A DNA stretch of 64,000 bases, from assembly GCA_001939145.1 (NCBI GenBank), contig LSRX01001516.1, positions 42,600 through 106,599 on the forward strand, given 5' to 3'. The notes under the pieces were generated by a model that was not told the origin of the DNA, made no database searches, and was given only the letters and a program-made list of their open reading frames with translations. Position 1 is the first letter of the stretch, and each line of letters starts with the position of its first letter. This stretch comes from Symbiodinium microadriaticum. Lineage: Eukaryota; Sar; Dinophyceae; Suessiales; Symbiodiniaceae. Shown in pieces: positions 37,392-48,900 of this stretch. The position numbers and the translations under genes are program-made.

Positions 37392-40132
37392 GGAGGACAT
37401 TCGGCTCCTGGGGGATGCGTTGGTGAAGCATGCAGAGGCTTGGAGTCGGGAAGAGCCTGCACTTGCTTAAAACAAAAGCCGAAGAAACATGATGGCAGCT
37501 GCTAGGCCAAAGCAGAGGCAGACTTGAAGGTGCAGAGTCTTGCTGACTTGGTGTTGGCCGCTGGGTCCTAGCATGTATCTTTGTAGAGGCAGTCCCTGCC
37601 GCACTGGCGCAGCACGCAGAGGCATTGTTGTGCGTCTCTCCGCCGTACTGCTTCTGTTGAACGAGCGTGGGACCGCTTAGTCTGTCTATTTTGCACGCCT
37701 TCGATTCGCAGGCCGCAGGGGAAGCTGCCATCCAGGCCATGCCCAGAGTGAGCCACTTGTGAGGTGGTTCCGTATGGTTTGCTGGAGGAAGCGGTGCGAG
37801 CTGTTGGAGGGGTATTGGCTACTCATGCGGAGGCCGTCGTGCCCCGTGTCCTGAAAAATGCATGCCATGCTGTCGAGTCTACCCCGACCAGGCAAAGCAT
37901 GCTGCCGAAGTTGAGGCAAGGTGCTTGCCGTTACCTGCAGTTGCGAGTTCACGCAGGGTGTTGCATGGTGCAGGCTATCTACGTTTGTGTACGCATATTG
38001 TTCGCAGTCTTTCTGCTTTTGACACGCATCAGGAGGACATCCGGATCGCGGGCGATGCTTTAGTGAAACATGCAGAGGCTTGGCCTGTTGGACCAGAGCG
38101 TCTTTCTTAGTCCGTTGGAAACGAGTTTTGCGGCGTGGTGACATCGGCGAGGCCAACAAGGCAGAAGAGGACATGAAGAAGGTGCAGAGCTTAATCGCAT
38201 TGTCGTTCTGTCTCGCAATGAACGTGCTGCCCTGGTGTTAGGCAGTGCGTGCCGCGCTGGCACAACATGCCGAGGCAGCTTAAGTGGTGGTTTTGATCAG
38301 CATCCAATGGTCGCCCAAACATATTGTTTGCAGGACACCGGAGAAGCTGCCATCCAGGCCATGCCCAGAGTGAGCCACTTGTGAGGTGGTTCCGTCTGGT
38401 TTGCTGGAGGAAGCGGTGCGAGCTGTTGGAGGGGTATTGGCTACTCATGCGGAGGCCGTCGTGCCCCGTGTCCTGAAAAATGCATGCCATGCTGTCGAGT
38501 CTACCCCGACCAGGCAAAGCATGCTGCCGAAGTTGAGGCAAGGTGCTTGCCGTTACCTGCAGTTGCGAGTTCACGCAGGGTGTTGCATGGTGCAGGCTAT
38601 CTACGTTTGTGTACGCATATTGTTCGCAGTCTTTCTGCTTTTGACACGCATCAGGAGGACATCCGGATCGCGGGCGATGCTTTAGTGAGACATGCAGAGG
38701 CTTGGCCTGTTGGACCAGAGCGTCTTTCTTGGTCCGTTGGAAACGAATTTTGCGGCGTGGTGACATCTGCGAGGCCAACAAGGCAGAAGAGGACATGAAG
38801 AAGGTGCAGAGCTTAATCGCATTCTCGTTCTGTCTCGCAATGAACGTGCTGCCATTGTGTTAGGCAGTGCGTGCCGCGCTGGCACAACATGCCGAGGCAG
38901 CTTAAGTGGTGGTTTTGATCAGCATCCAATGGTCGCCCAAACATATTGTTTGCAGGACACCGGAGAAGCTGCCATCCAGGCCATGCCCAGAGTGAGCCAC
39001 TTGTGAGGTGGTTCCGTCTGGTTTGCTGGAGGAAGCGGTGCGAGCTGTTGGAGGGGTATTGGCTACTCATGCGGAGGCCGTCGTGCCCCGTGTCCTGAAA
39101 AATGCATGCCATGCTGTCGAGTCTACCCCGACCAGGCAAAGCATGCTGCCGAAGTTGAGGCAAGGTGCTTGCCGTTACCTGCAGCGCTGTACGGTCTTGC
39201 TTCCAGCGCTGATGTTAATGATTCAGGATGAGATTATTTTTATTAGTGGCTGTGATGATGTTGATGATGATGGTCCTCATGGTGGTGATGATGGCGTTGA
39301 TGATACTGTTGACATCGATTCTGGGAGTATTGCTGATGTTGATGTTAATAGTGGCGACCACGATGACGACAACGATGATGGCCTTGGTGGCGACAAAGAA
39401 GAATAAGGTGACGATGATTGGCTACTCATGCGGAGGCCGTCGTGCCCCGTGTCCTGAAAAAAGCATGCCATGCTGTCGTGTCTACCCCGACCAGGCAAAG
39501 CATGCTGCCGAAGTTGAGGCAAGGGTGCTGGCCGTCACCTGCAGCGGTTTATGCGCTTGTTCGCAGTGCAATTTGCGGTGCCGTTTTCTTGTCGGTGTGC
39601 AGATTGCACTCGGGTTTCGTGCGTTTAGTGCTCGTGCTTCGGCGTGGGACAGGAAAACGTCCGGGCTCTGGGAGATGCCCTGGTGAAACATGCCGAGGCT
39701 TGGTTTGTTGGACTCAAAGCATTTTTGTTCTTACGATGTTGGTGGCATCTGAAAGGCCAACAAGGCAGACGAGGACATGAAGGTGCAGAGCTTGATGGAT
39801 ATGTCATTGTCTGTCACCAAGAACGCGCTGGTCCGGTGTACTCTGACGTCAGGCGGTAAGTGCCGCTCTGGCACAACATGCCGAGGCAGCTGAGTTGGCG
39901 GTGTTGAGGGATTTGGCGTTCCGGGTACCCGCCAGTACAACTGACAACTCCTGCTCTGAGACTCATGTGAACCCGCCTCGTCTGTCGATTGTGCATGACT
40001 GGCTTGCAGGCCACGGGAGAGGCTTCTATCGAGGCTGTCTCTGCAGCATGGAGTGAGCATGGGGTGGATCTCTTTGCATCTGTGGAGGATGCAGTGCGAG
40101 CTGTTGGAGGGGCTTTGGCTACTCATGCGGAG
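37392..40132 (+). CDS. eta micro-exon array (12 intact copies of the HAE exon) with gamma-like partners
   Basis: Twelve exons end in ...HAE immediately before a GC donor. Eight are 45 nt: 37392 (EDIRLLGDALVKHAE), 37788, 38410, 39032 (EAVRAVGGVLATHAE), 38033, 38655 (EDIRIAGDALVKHAE), 39653 (ENVRALGDALVKHAE) and 40088 (DAVRAVGGALATHAE). Four are 33 nt: 37589 (AVPAALAQHAE), 38242, 38864 (AVRAALAQHAE) and 39853 (AVSAALAQHAE). All start after AG in phase 0. Gamma-like exons precede some: 37712-37747 (AAGEAAIQAMPR), 38334-38369 and 38956-38991 (DTGEAAIQAMPR), each with a GT donor (GTGAGC), and one starting at 40010 (ATGEASIEAVSAAW). The predicted peptide is an alanine-rich amphipathic helix repeated with small changes. 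A broken eta remnant lies at 39418-39441. Confidence 0.65.
37706..39187 (+). repeat. 622-bp tandem repeat (two full units and one partial)
   Basis: The unit beginning at 37712 recurs at 38334 and 38956 with very few differences. The third unit stops at 39187. Each full unit carries one gamma-like exon and three eta exons. About 120 bp of the unit resumes at 39418, after a 230-bp insert rich in GATGAT. Confidence 0.88.
39188..39417. other. GATGAT-rich insert inside the third 622-bp unit
   Basis: The insert is rich in GAT/GTT trinucleotides and has no counterpart in the other two units. Part of the unit (39418 to about 39535) is repeated after it, and that copy of eta lacks its first 21 bases. 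No transposon ends were recognised. Confidence 0.6.
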
Positions 40133-40290
40133 GCCATGTTGTCATGTCGGGTGCACTCGCCATGCCTGATGTGGATCTCTGCTTCCAGTTGTCAATGTTG
40201 ACTGCTAAACTGGCACCGTTTGTCACCAGAAGTCGTGCACAGTAGACTTTCGCAACTTGCAGCGCTGCATGCACTCATTTCTTGCATCAG

Positions 40291-40437
40291 GAGCAGCTGG
40301 CCACAGCCGAAGAGCCTCCGCCCCCACTGCCGCCCTCCATGCCAAAGCCCACGGATGATAATGATGATGTCTACGGAAAGGCCGGGCCGTTGATCCTTGC
40401 CATGGAGATCGGAAGCCGTAGAAGTGTCGACGTTGCG
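40291..40437 (+). CDS. 49-codon exon, proline-rich then acidic; last supported exon of the repeat locus
   Basis: Acceptor TTGCATCAG and donor GTAAGC bound an open 147-nt exon in phase 0 to 0. It begins EQLATAEEPPPPLPPSMPKP, continues TDDNDDVYGKAGPL and ends MEIGSRRSVDVA. It follows the final eta exon (40088-40132) by 158 nt. This exon is much longer than the micro-exons and has the only fully consensus GTAAG donor seen in the region. It may be a linker between the helical repeat and a C-terminal part. The next 2 kb contain trinucleotide-rich DNA and no exon that I can support. Confidence 0.6.
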
Positions 40438-41084
40438 GTAAGCCCAAAGGTTCCCCTTCCGGAGTCAATTTCCAATCTGTCTGTCTTCATCTTGGTACAT
40501 CTTAGTGACGACGATCAGGATGAAGTTAAGAGTACTACATCTACCATAGTGTAGCAGCTGCAGCAGCAGAATGACGATGGTCGATGATGATTGTGACGAT
40601 CATGATGACGATGAGGCTGATGGGGGTGATGCTTCGTGATGAAGGATACGCTTATGGCGATGTCGTTGATATCGACGATGATGGTGGTGATGAAGATGAT
40701 GCTGTTGACGCCTGCATTGACGATTGGTAATGCAATGGTGTTGGTGATGGTGCTGGTGACGATGATGATGAGGAGGAGGAGGAGGGCGGCGATGGCAATG
40801 CTGCTGCTGAGGTTCCGATGAAGATGTTCGTGCTGATACTGATGCCACGGCAGAACGTAAATATCACGACGACGACGACGACCACGATCCCGATGATGAT
40901 GCTGATGATAGATATGATGACGAGCCTGATGATGCTGACGACAAAAACGACTTTGCTGCTGCTGCTGGTCGCAGTGGTGCTGTGGGTGCCGCGATGACGA
41001 TGTGATGGTGGTGCTGTGAGGATGACGAGCATGATGCGGATGATGATGGTCTGGAGACGGCGGTTACGGTAGCACTGGTACTGC

Positions 41085-41091
41085 TGCTTGA

Positions 41092-41130
<39 letters not shown>

Positions 41131-41170
41131 GCCGCGGCTGCTGCTGCTGCTGCTGCTGCTGCTCCTGCTC
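41085..41170. repeat. (GCT)n tract with GCCGCCGCGG centre, copy 1
   Basis: GAGCTGCTGCTG..., a GCCGCCGCGG centre and a second GCT run recur with the same organisation at 41893-41985, so the whole tract was duplicated. Confidence 0.88.
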
Positions 41171-41274
41171 CGGGGTTGTTTGGATGGCTGGTTGGTTTGG
41201 GCTTTTTTGCGGCTTCGGGATCTGCGGATTCCAGGTGTTCTGACAGTCTTGCTTAAGGGCTTACGGCGTAGGAT

Positions 41275-41350
41275 CTTTAGGGTGTAGGGCCTAGGGTTTA
41301 GGGCCTAGGGTTTTAGGGTTTAGGGCTTAGGGTTTAGGGCTTGGGGTTTT
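41275..41350. repeat. Degenerate telomere-like tract (TTTAGGG)
   Basis: Repeated (GGG)TTTAGGG and GGCCTAGGG variants, about ten units. Confidence 0.8.
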
Positions 41351-41892
41351 GTAGAAGGCAGTGCAAGTGTGCGTAGGACGAAGGAGATGCACGTACTGAG
41401 GACTCGGCTGGTACGGCTCCAGACGTGGAACCCCGAGAAGCTACATCAAAGTTGTACTCATAGCCATTCTAAAGCCCGACCTGTCGGCCCAGTTCTGTAC
41501 CCTCAGGCCTCATACACTCTTCTGGGTACATAAATACACGCGTCGGACTCCTGGGGTGTGCTCTGAGTTAAAGTTCTCTGTGAGAGACACCGATTTTTCC
41601 ACAGTCGCATGCCATCAGGGAGACCAGGCAATGCCCTAGAACTGCCCACGGAGTTACTTTATATGGCCAGACCCAGAACTCGAAGTCTGAGGTCAAGTAG
41701 TCCCTAAAGGAACAGAAGGACTGTCCAGAACCTGGATGTCCCGACCCCCTGAACCCCATTCCTAGACCGTAAACCCTCACAACTGCAAGCTTGTCCCGAG
41801 GTCGAAAACCCGGAAGCGCAANAAAGTGGCTCAAACAGTGCAGGGCAACAGGGCCTGTGATGGCCGGTGTCTCAAGCCAAGTTGCCGCTGGA

Positions 41893-41898
41893 GCTTGA

Positions 41899-41937
<39 letters not shown>

Positions 41938-41985
41938 GCCGCGGCTGCTGCTGCTGCTGCTGCTGCTGCTCCTGCTGCGGCTGCT
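41893..41985. repeat. (GCT)n tract with GCCGCCGCGG centre, copy 2
   Basis: Duplicate of 41085-41170, followed by a (GAT)n run to 42025. Confidence 0.88.
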
Positions 41986-41987
41986 GG

Positions 41988-42025
<38 letters not shown>

Positions 42026-42727
42026 GGGGGCATCATGATGATAACTTGCATGATGGTGATGGTGCTGGTGATAATGATGATCGAGCATGGTGGTACTGAT
42101 GGTGATGATGGTTCCGCAGCTCTGCCAGGAAGCTGTTCCAGAGTTGCCTCCCCGGCACTTCAAAGAGATGCAGGATGAGGAGGCGCCATCCCACGTGTTG
42201 CTGATGCTGACCCGGACTTTAGCATTTGAAAATAGTGTTGGTCACTGCCATTTAGGCGTAGTCTTGATGCTCATTTAACAAAGGTTTGCTGGTACCGTAA
42301 CAATTGCAGCAGAAGCAACACCGGCAAAGGTCGTGATGCTAATGGAAGTACTTTTACAGTGTGCTTCAAGTCCACATGACAAGACAGACGCTGATAATGG
42401 CAGCAAGAACCAGGATTGCAGCACCCGAGCGATTATAGCACAACCAATCATATTCGAAGTTGTAGTGAGGCTTGCAATATAATAGATAGCTTGGGATTTG
42501 CAGGAGCAGTCGATCGTCTCGGAGATGTCACCGACGACACAGCACTTTGTGCGCCTCACCACCCAAGACCTGCTGGGAGGGAGCCAGGCGCTTGTCCTGA
42601 CCATGTCGCCGCACGAATGCTGGTAAACTGATCTTACTGTGCACATGCATCTCAGCCCATGAGAATCCATGTTATTCTCACGTAGCCAATCGGCAATGTT
42701 GTGGCATCAGTAGTCTTTTGCCTGCAG

Positions 42728-42804
42728 AGAGAGAGCGGGTGGGTGAAGATGTTGGTAAGATGCTTGTCGCGAGTGAAGCTTCGGCTTTGCTGAATGCCCT
42801 TCAT
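42728..42804 (+). CDS. Isolated exon candidate (VGKMLVASEASALLNAL)
   Basis: After TTGCCTGCAG the sequence is open in phase 1, encoding ERVGEDVGKMLVASEASALL then NALH before a GT donor (GTGAGA). Its composition resembles the helical micro-exons but it matches none closely. It could belong to a gene also containing 43066-43185. Confidence 0.4.
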
Positions 42805-43065
42805 GTGAGACACAGACCTGCTTTGGTGCCGTCGCCTATCATGATCAGCGTCTTCTTCTTCTGTATCATCTGCGTCCTTGCCACCGTGATCATGATAATC
42901 ATGACCGTTCCTGTCACGGCAGGTGGCATGACTAACTGAACACTTCATCACCGTCTTCTCTGCCGTAGGGGTTTCTGCGATCACGAGGGTCGCCACCACC
43001 AAGAATGAAGACTGATAAGAATGAACCCATGAGGACGGAACACATGCGTGCCTGTGTGCGGGCAG

Positions 43066-43185
43066 GCAGAGGCCACGATTATCCAATCGGAAGCCTCTCC
43101 CACCTACCTGCACATCTCGGAGCGTGAGATGTTGGGTCAGGACCGCCTGTTGTTGCGCTTGGCCAAGAAGCCCTCCGATGTCTGG
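43066..43185 (+). CDS. Isolated exon candidate (about 40 codons)
   Basis: After GTGCGGGCAG an open stretch encodes AEATIIQSEASPTYLHISER, then EMLGQDRLLLRLAKKPSDVW. Amino-acid usage looks like real globular protein, unlike the surrounding shadow frames. The donor may be the GT at 43180 or lie just beyond 43185. Family not recognised. Confidence 0.42.
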
Positions 43186-43843
43186 TATAGTGAACAACAT
43201 CAAACAAGACAAACTGTCTTACCACTCTCTGCCACAGCATCGACGAGGGCAGCGAAAGCAAGGACATCAAGAGCGACACCACAACGGCCCAGGCCACCGA
43301 CCACGACGAGGCGTGAGAATCAATAACCGTGGACGAGCGATGATAAATAATAACGGCTCTGCCTGTATCAGCAGAAGCAACAAGAACAAGATCAGCACTG
43401 CCAATTGTGGCTTCTAATGTCGGTGCACGAAATCTAGGCGATCCGCACGGAGCCAGAAGCGGCACACCACGAAATCGTGCAAGGGTTAAGTTGGGAATCA
43501 CGAGGCTACGACCCAATTCATGTGTATGTCTTCTAGTTTTCAAGCGTCACTAGCTTCACGGACCTGATTCCGAGGAGATGCCAGCAAAGCCAGGCCGGGT
43601 TGCAGTTATGTGCGAGACTTTCTGGGAACATCACTTGATTACGATGGATGTTACTATTATTATTGTCACTTTTACTAAACTATATATTAGTACTGTTATT
43701 CACGGTTCCATGGTGTTTGGGCAGGTACTCCCCAGAGCGTCGGCACCGAGGCCAGCTTCGAAGAGCAGGCAGCGTTTGGTTTCGTGTAAGACCATGCGTA
43801 CAGCGACTCTTAATTTAGGGTTCTGGTTTCGTTTTTATATCTG

Positions 43844-43872
43844 TATATGTATATATATATATATATATATAC
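43844..43872. repeat. (TA)n microsatellite
   Basis: TA run in AT-rich surroundings; a similar (TA)n-(CA)n run lies at 62031-62082. Confidence 0.93.
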
Positions 43873-44250
43873 AATATATTATTTTTTTGCATCTGTATAT
43901 GTGTACATGGGGTTCTGGGGTTTCAGGGTGTCCTTAAACCCTAATGGTAATATTCTTAGAATGATCTTGGCCAGTGGCCACAACCTCCCCTGGCAGGTAG
44001 CACGTCTGCAGCTGCCTGATGTCCCTGGTGCTGGTGTCGAGCCAGGACCTCCCGCGAGTTGCTACTAGTCACTAGTAGTATTTGAATAGTCATCGGCGTC
44101 GGGTATGAAAATTCACGTGCTCATGGTGAAGGCTGCCACAGCCTTCCCACTGTCTGCCCCAAGCCTCAAACTTTACGTTGTACGTATACTGATTGGCAGA
44201 GCATTGCACTGGTGGAGACGGCAGCAGTGCAGCCAGCACCATTGCTGCAG

Positions 44251-44306
44251 GACAGCAGTCCGAAGAGCTGGAAGAGGCCTGCCGAGAGGATTTCCATCGA
44301 AGTCAG
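44251..44306 (+). CDS. Isolated exon candidate (QQSEELEEACREDFHRSQ)
   Basis: A 56-nt exon bounded by TTGCTGCAG and a GT donor (GTGGGT), phase 1 in and 0 out. It encodes a charged, probably helical peptide. Partners were not identified. Confidence 0.38.
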
Positions 44307-45283
44307 GTGGGTTAGCAACTTACGGAGTCAGTGGTTCATGTCATAACTGTCTGTTAACCCTAGACTCAGTAGCTGTTCTTTAATTGAAATACCCACGGCA
44401 CCCAGTACATTGGAAACGGGGCCGAGACTTCCGAGGCAGGACGTGCCAGACGGCATGTATGTTGGAAGAAGCACGGCATCACAACAGATATTCGTGGCCC
44501 AGGTCCCGTTCAAAAGGCGCACTTATATGTTGGTTTTCGTTCTTCGGCGAAGACGAAGGGTGGCACTCTGTTGCTGCAATTGCTTCTATGCCCGGAGTAG
44601 TGGTGCAATGCCCGAGACAAGATGCTTCTGATGAAGGTGGGTCGCTCAAGTTGCGCACGATGGTTTTGACAAGTGCAGAAGCTGGCGAGCATCCTATCAA
44701 CGTGCGTACCGACGACGGTAAAACCATCAACACCGGAAGCGGTTCAACGGCATGCCTTGGACAACGACGTATAACATCCTCGGCGAAAGCGGCCAAGCCA
44801 TGTTCTTAAATTGAAGTCGTTTGGTTGTGAACATCTCAGGAGATTCACAGGAAGTTTCGAAGGCCAAAGAAGGGGCCGACCGTCATCCCAGGGTTTTCGA
44901 AACTGTAGGGTCCCTTACTGTCGAGTGCTAGTAGGAAGGACCTAGCTGTTTGAAATCGGCTGGCGTGATGTCGGCAGGCTTTCGTACCCCTTTTGCAGCA
45001 ACCGGGTTTGTTGATGAACAGAATCGCCTGAGGAGAGGCTAGGCCAAGCGCTGGCAGAACCTACAAACTTGTTTCTGTTCATCTAGAGTTGCCTGAATCT
45101 GAGGGACTAACACCAACATTCCACATTGAAGCAGACATAGCGTCGGAGAAGAACAGAAGGCGGGTCACGTCGACAAATTTGTGGAGAACATGATTTGATA
45201 TGCCAGAAACACTCATATGTGTGCTTGTGGAAACCATTGCACCGGGTTACCGTTGTGACCTTGTCGAAGATCTTCGCGTGCAG

Positions 45284-45316
45284 GACGTCTTCCCGCCGGA
45301 ATCCAGGCCTGTGGCG
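45284..45316 (+). CDS. Isolated 33-nt exon candidate
   Basis: DVFPPESRPVA lies between GCGTGCAG and a GT donor (GTGAGA), phase 0 to 0. Short, so chance cannot be excluded. Confidence 0.28.
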
Positions 45317-45743
45317 GTGAGACCGCCAGCTGGATCAGGAGAGGGCCAGCTGTAGGTGTCTCTGGATTGACGATGCCGATGATGAGTGCGGACGATGATG
45401 AGGATGATCTTGATGGTGATGAGGATTGTCACCGGTGATGAGAACGAGGATGACAGAGTCGACGATGATGTTGGTAGTGGCCTGTAATGCTTGTGGTCGC
45501 GACAGCAGCTCGAAAGATTCAACCTTGGAAGGACTGGCAGCAGCTTGCCAGCGCCGTCTCATAAACACAGGCGCGTGGTTCTGCTGCAGAGCAGTGCAGT
45601 GCATCTTATCTTTACACTCGCCTGCTAGACAGCGTGCCCAAGTATGGAGAGAACTAGCGCCCCGAGGGATTCAGGTATACAAGAAGACTGGCTTGGTGGC
45701 TAGGTGCTTTGGCGTTGCAGCATTGCAACCCGAAGCCTTGCAG

Positions 45744-45784
45744 GCCTGATGGAGCAATACGAGCAACAAAGCGCAGCCATCGAG
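45744..45784 (+). CDS. Isolated 41-nt exon candidate
   Basis: LMEQYEQQSAAIE lies between CTTGCAG and a GT donor (GTGGGC), phase 1 in and 0 out. Its length and phase equal those of the alpha exons, but the sequence is unrelated. Confidence 0.3.
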
Positions 45785-45999
45785 GTGGGCCTTACCTTTG
45801 CTTCAGTGCATTGCGGTTGGTAAAGTCTGTTACGATACTGTGCCTCTGGATGTTTTGCTCTTCTGAGGCTGGCGTCGATCGACGGCCGTGTACGAAGCTG
45901 GCCACCGCCGCGCACCGTGCAGTCATTCTAGCAGCTTCTAGCACCGTCTCGACTCCGTTGTGATCCAAGGTCTCTAGCTTGCCGGCTATATCTCTCGAT

Positions 46000-48900
46000 C
46001 CGAACAAGGCTAGACCGCCTTCAACAGGTACACTTTTCAAGCTTCCAAGCTTCCTCAGTAGCTTCTGGCGCCAGGTCGCAGATGAGACCAAGCGTGTGCT
46101 ACGCTTGAACTACCACAGGCAGGTTTCCGGTCACCTCCCACCGCTCAGGCTCTGTCGCTAAGATTTAGACGCCGAATCCCCCCACCCGCACAGGGTCATC
46201 AGCCCTCCGACGGTGTACCAGAACTGCAAAAGGCGCCAGGGCTTGATCTCTGCTTATCAAAGCTCCCACGCCGGATTTCCGCAGGGCAGCAGTGGACATC
46301 GACTTGCAGGGCGAGGCCTAGATTCCGACTTAGCCCTTGCTTTCAGAGTCTCGACCCCGATCTTGCGGCAGGAGGTCCGACTCCACACAGATCCTGTTCT
46401 CCAGGCCCCTCTTGCATCTTTGTGCCTTGAGGTATGATGGCCATGTAGCTTTCGGAGTTCATGCCCCATGAGTTCCCCGTGTTGCAAGCTGCCGCGGGAG
46501 AGCTTGGTTGAGTGGAGCGACTGGGGGGGGAACCCTGGCAGGAGCGGCGGTTCGTGCGGCAACGGGCCCGAGACCTCAGAGGGCAACTCTTTTGTCTCTC
46601 CAGCCACAACCCAAAGCCCTTTGACCCCAACTTGGAGCCCTAAGATATGATATGATAATGATAAAAAAGCACCCCTGGAGTCTCTGAGCACATCGTGGCC
46701 TATATATGAATGTGATCAGGGCAGAGTCGTGGCCATGAGCCCTTGTCCTCCTTTTGTGGTGTCGGGAAGACGTTTGTTGTTCCTCGTGGAGTCGAGCGCT
46801 TCTCCAAAGCCTCCCGCCTTTAAGGCAACCTATCAGAGCATGCCGGTGGACGTTACAAAGGGCGCAAAGGCAGCATGGGGCGTGGACCTAGGTAGTCTTC
46901 GAATCCCAGCAGTCGCCGGTCAGAGACAGTTCGTGTAAGAACGCCCGGAACGTGTGAGAGATTCACAGCTGTGTGAACAGGGGGAATGCTATCGCAGGCC
47001 GCTGTCTCACCTCACAAGGGCATCTCGAAGAAGAGCAGGCCCTTGGAATCGAAAAGTGCAGCAGCCCCAGCATCTCCTAGTGGTCCTAGTGGGTGCCTTA
47101 ACACTCTGAGCCCAAGAAGCTGGAGACCCCAGCCCCAGAAGCTCCTGTCGCATCCCAGTGGCAAAGCGCTGCGTTTTGGGGGTTCTAAACTGGGCCCCCA
47201 TGTACGGGAAGAACCCGAGAGAGGAGCCGATGTCGTGGCTTCCGCTGTAAACCTCAAGCCCCCCGACCCCAAATCTAACTGATGATCCTGGGGAGTGAGC
47301 GGTGCGGTGTGTGGAACATTGCCGGTGAGTGCTGAGCTTATGAAGGGATGGGCAGACACCCAGCCGTCGAAGGCGTCGAACAACCCAAAGAACCCCCCCC
47401 CAACCCCCCCGCCCCCCTAAATCCGAAAGCAGAAGCCCTATGGCCCTATAACAGGTCGAAACCTTTAAAGCTCGAGCCCAGCTTCAGTGCAGCAAGTTTG
47501 CCCCTCTCGCTGAGACACCGCAGCTTCCCCCTGCCACGGGAGCAGCTGGCAGGCGGCCCCCAAAGCTGAGGCCCTTTTGAGGGACTTTCCGAAAAGTAGG
47601 GTACCTTATCTTGGGGTCACTTACAATAAGGATCCTACTATTTAGGGTACTATATTTGGGGGGTCTATTTTCCGAAACCCACATCTAGGGAATCTAGGGA
47701 GTTCGGCAACGCGGCAGGGTTTCAGGCTTCGGCAAAGATTCCCAGCGATATTTTCTGGCTTGGACTTCGGGGGAATAGGAAGAGTTAAGGGTCAAGGGGT
47801 CAAGTGCTGCGGATCTTTGCGACGATTCTTTGCCTGGCGGCTTCGATGTCGTGGAGCTTGTGCAGCAGATGCACGGCGAGCTACGAGTCCGGCTTTACAC
47901 TCGAAAACTGCTAAATTTAGAGCTGGGACTTGCATTCCGAATCCTTACAGCAGAGATGCTAGCTGATGGTGTGTGCAATCCTGGAAGATCCTGGAAGCCG
48001 GGAGGCCACTTTCAAAGGGGCCAGACATGCTGCGCCTTTTGGCAGACGGTGCGCGGCACAGCTTAGACACTCGCTCAATTGCAGGGCTCACAGCTTGGTA
48101 GGTATGTTCTGAATTCCTTCACGTTTGGGGGTTGAGGGGCTTGAAGTTCAAGGGTCACAGGAGAGGTGGAGACAAGCAATTCTGGTCCCGTCAAGCGGCA
48201 GCCCTTGTTTGACAGTTCCGAAATCCGAAACAGACATGAATGCCTTGAACCCAAAGCCCTAAGCTGAGTAGAGTCTCAGAGGCTAACGAACCCAAGCATT
48301 CTGGCAATCCAGGTGCTCTCCCAGCGCGATTGTGCCCGCCCATGTGAGGGTGGATCCCAGTGGCTTCGCTCATGGTTGTTGGGTTTCAGTGCTTCTTAGG
48401 CAGGAGGAACGTGCCAAAGGCGGCTTTCATAAAGAGCGGACTTTTGTGGTACTTAACCCCTAGACACCGAAGCCGTTCAAGCGCCAAACCCCCATGGAAG
48501 CAGCCACTTTTCTTCTTAGTTGGCTCCCGTCAGCCTGCCAATCTCTGTCTGGTGGCATGGTGCAGCAAGAAAGGATTTGCAGTGCAAAGTTTTACGCTGC
48601 ATGGCTTCAGCTTTGTTTGGGTTGAAGGATAGTGAAGGGATCAGGTCGTACGTAGGACTGGATTCGCAGGCCTTCGGGAAGTCGTTCCCTTGGATTGTGG
48701 CTCCGCGTACATGCCAAACTCACCTGCACTTCATTCTATTCCCGAGAGGCTTGTTCGGAGCTGCAGCAGCATTTATTGGCGCAGGAAGCTGTCTGCCCCC
48801 CCCGATAATGTGGAATTCAAAGCTTCATGGGTACGTCCGCCGTGAGCGAAAATAACTGTGCCTGCTGCAAGACCGTTCCGCTGTAGCTAAAAATGACTGA

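Noticed and set aside
44384-44809. 141-codon + strand open frame
   Set aside because: Second half looks somewhat protein-like, but there is no family match or exon border; chance opening is possible.
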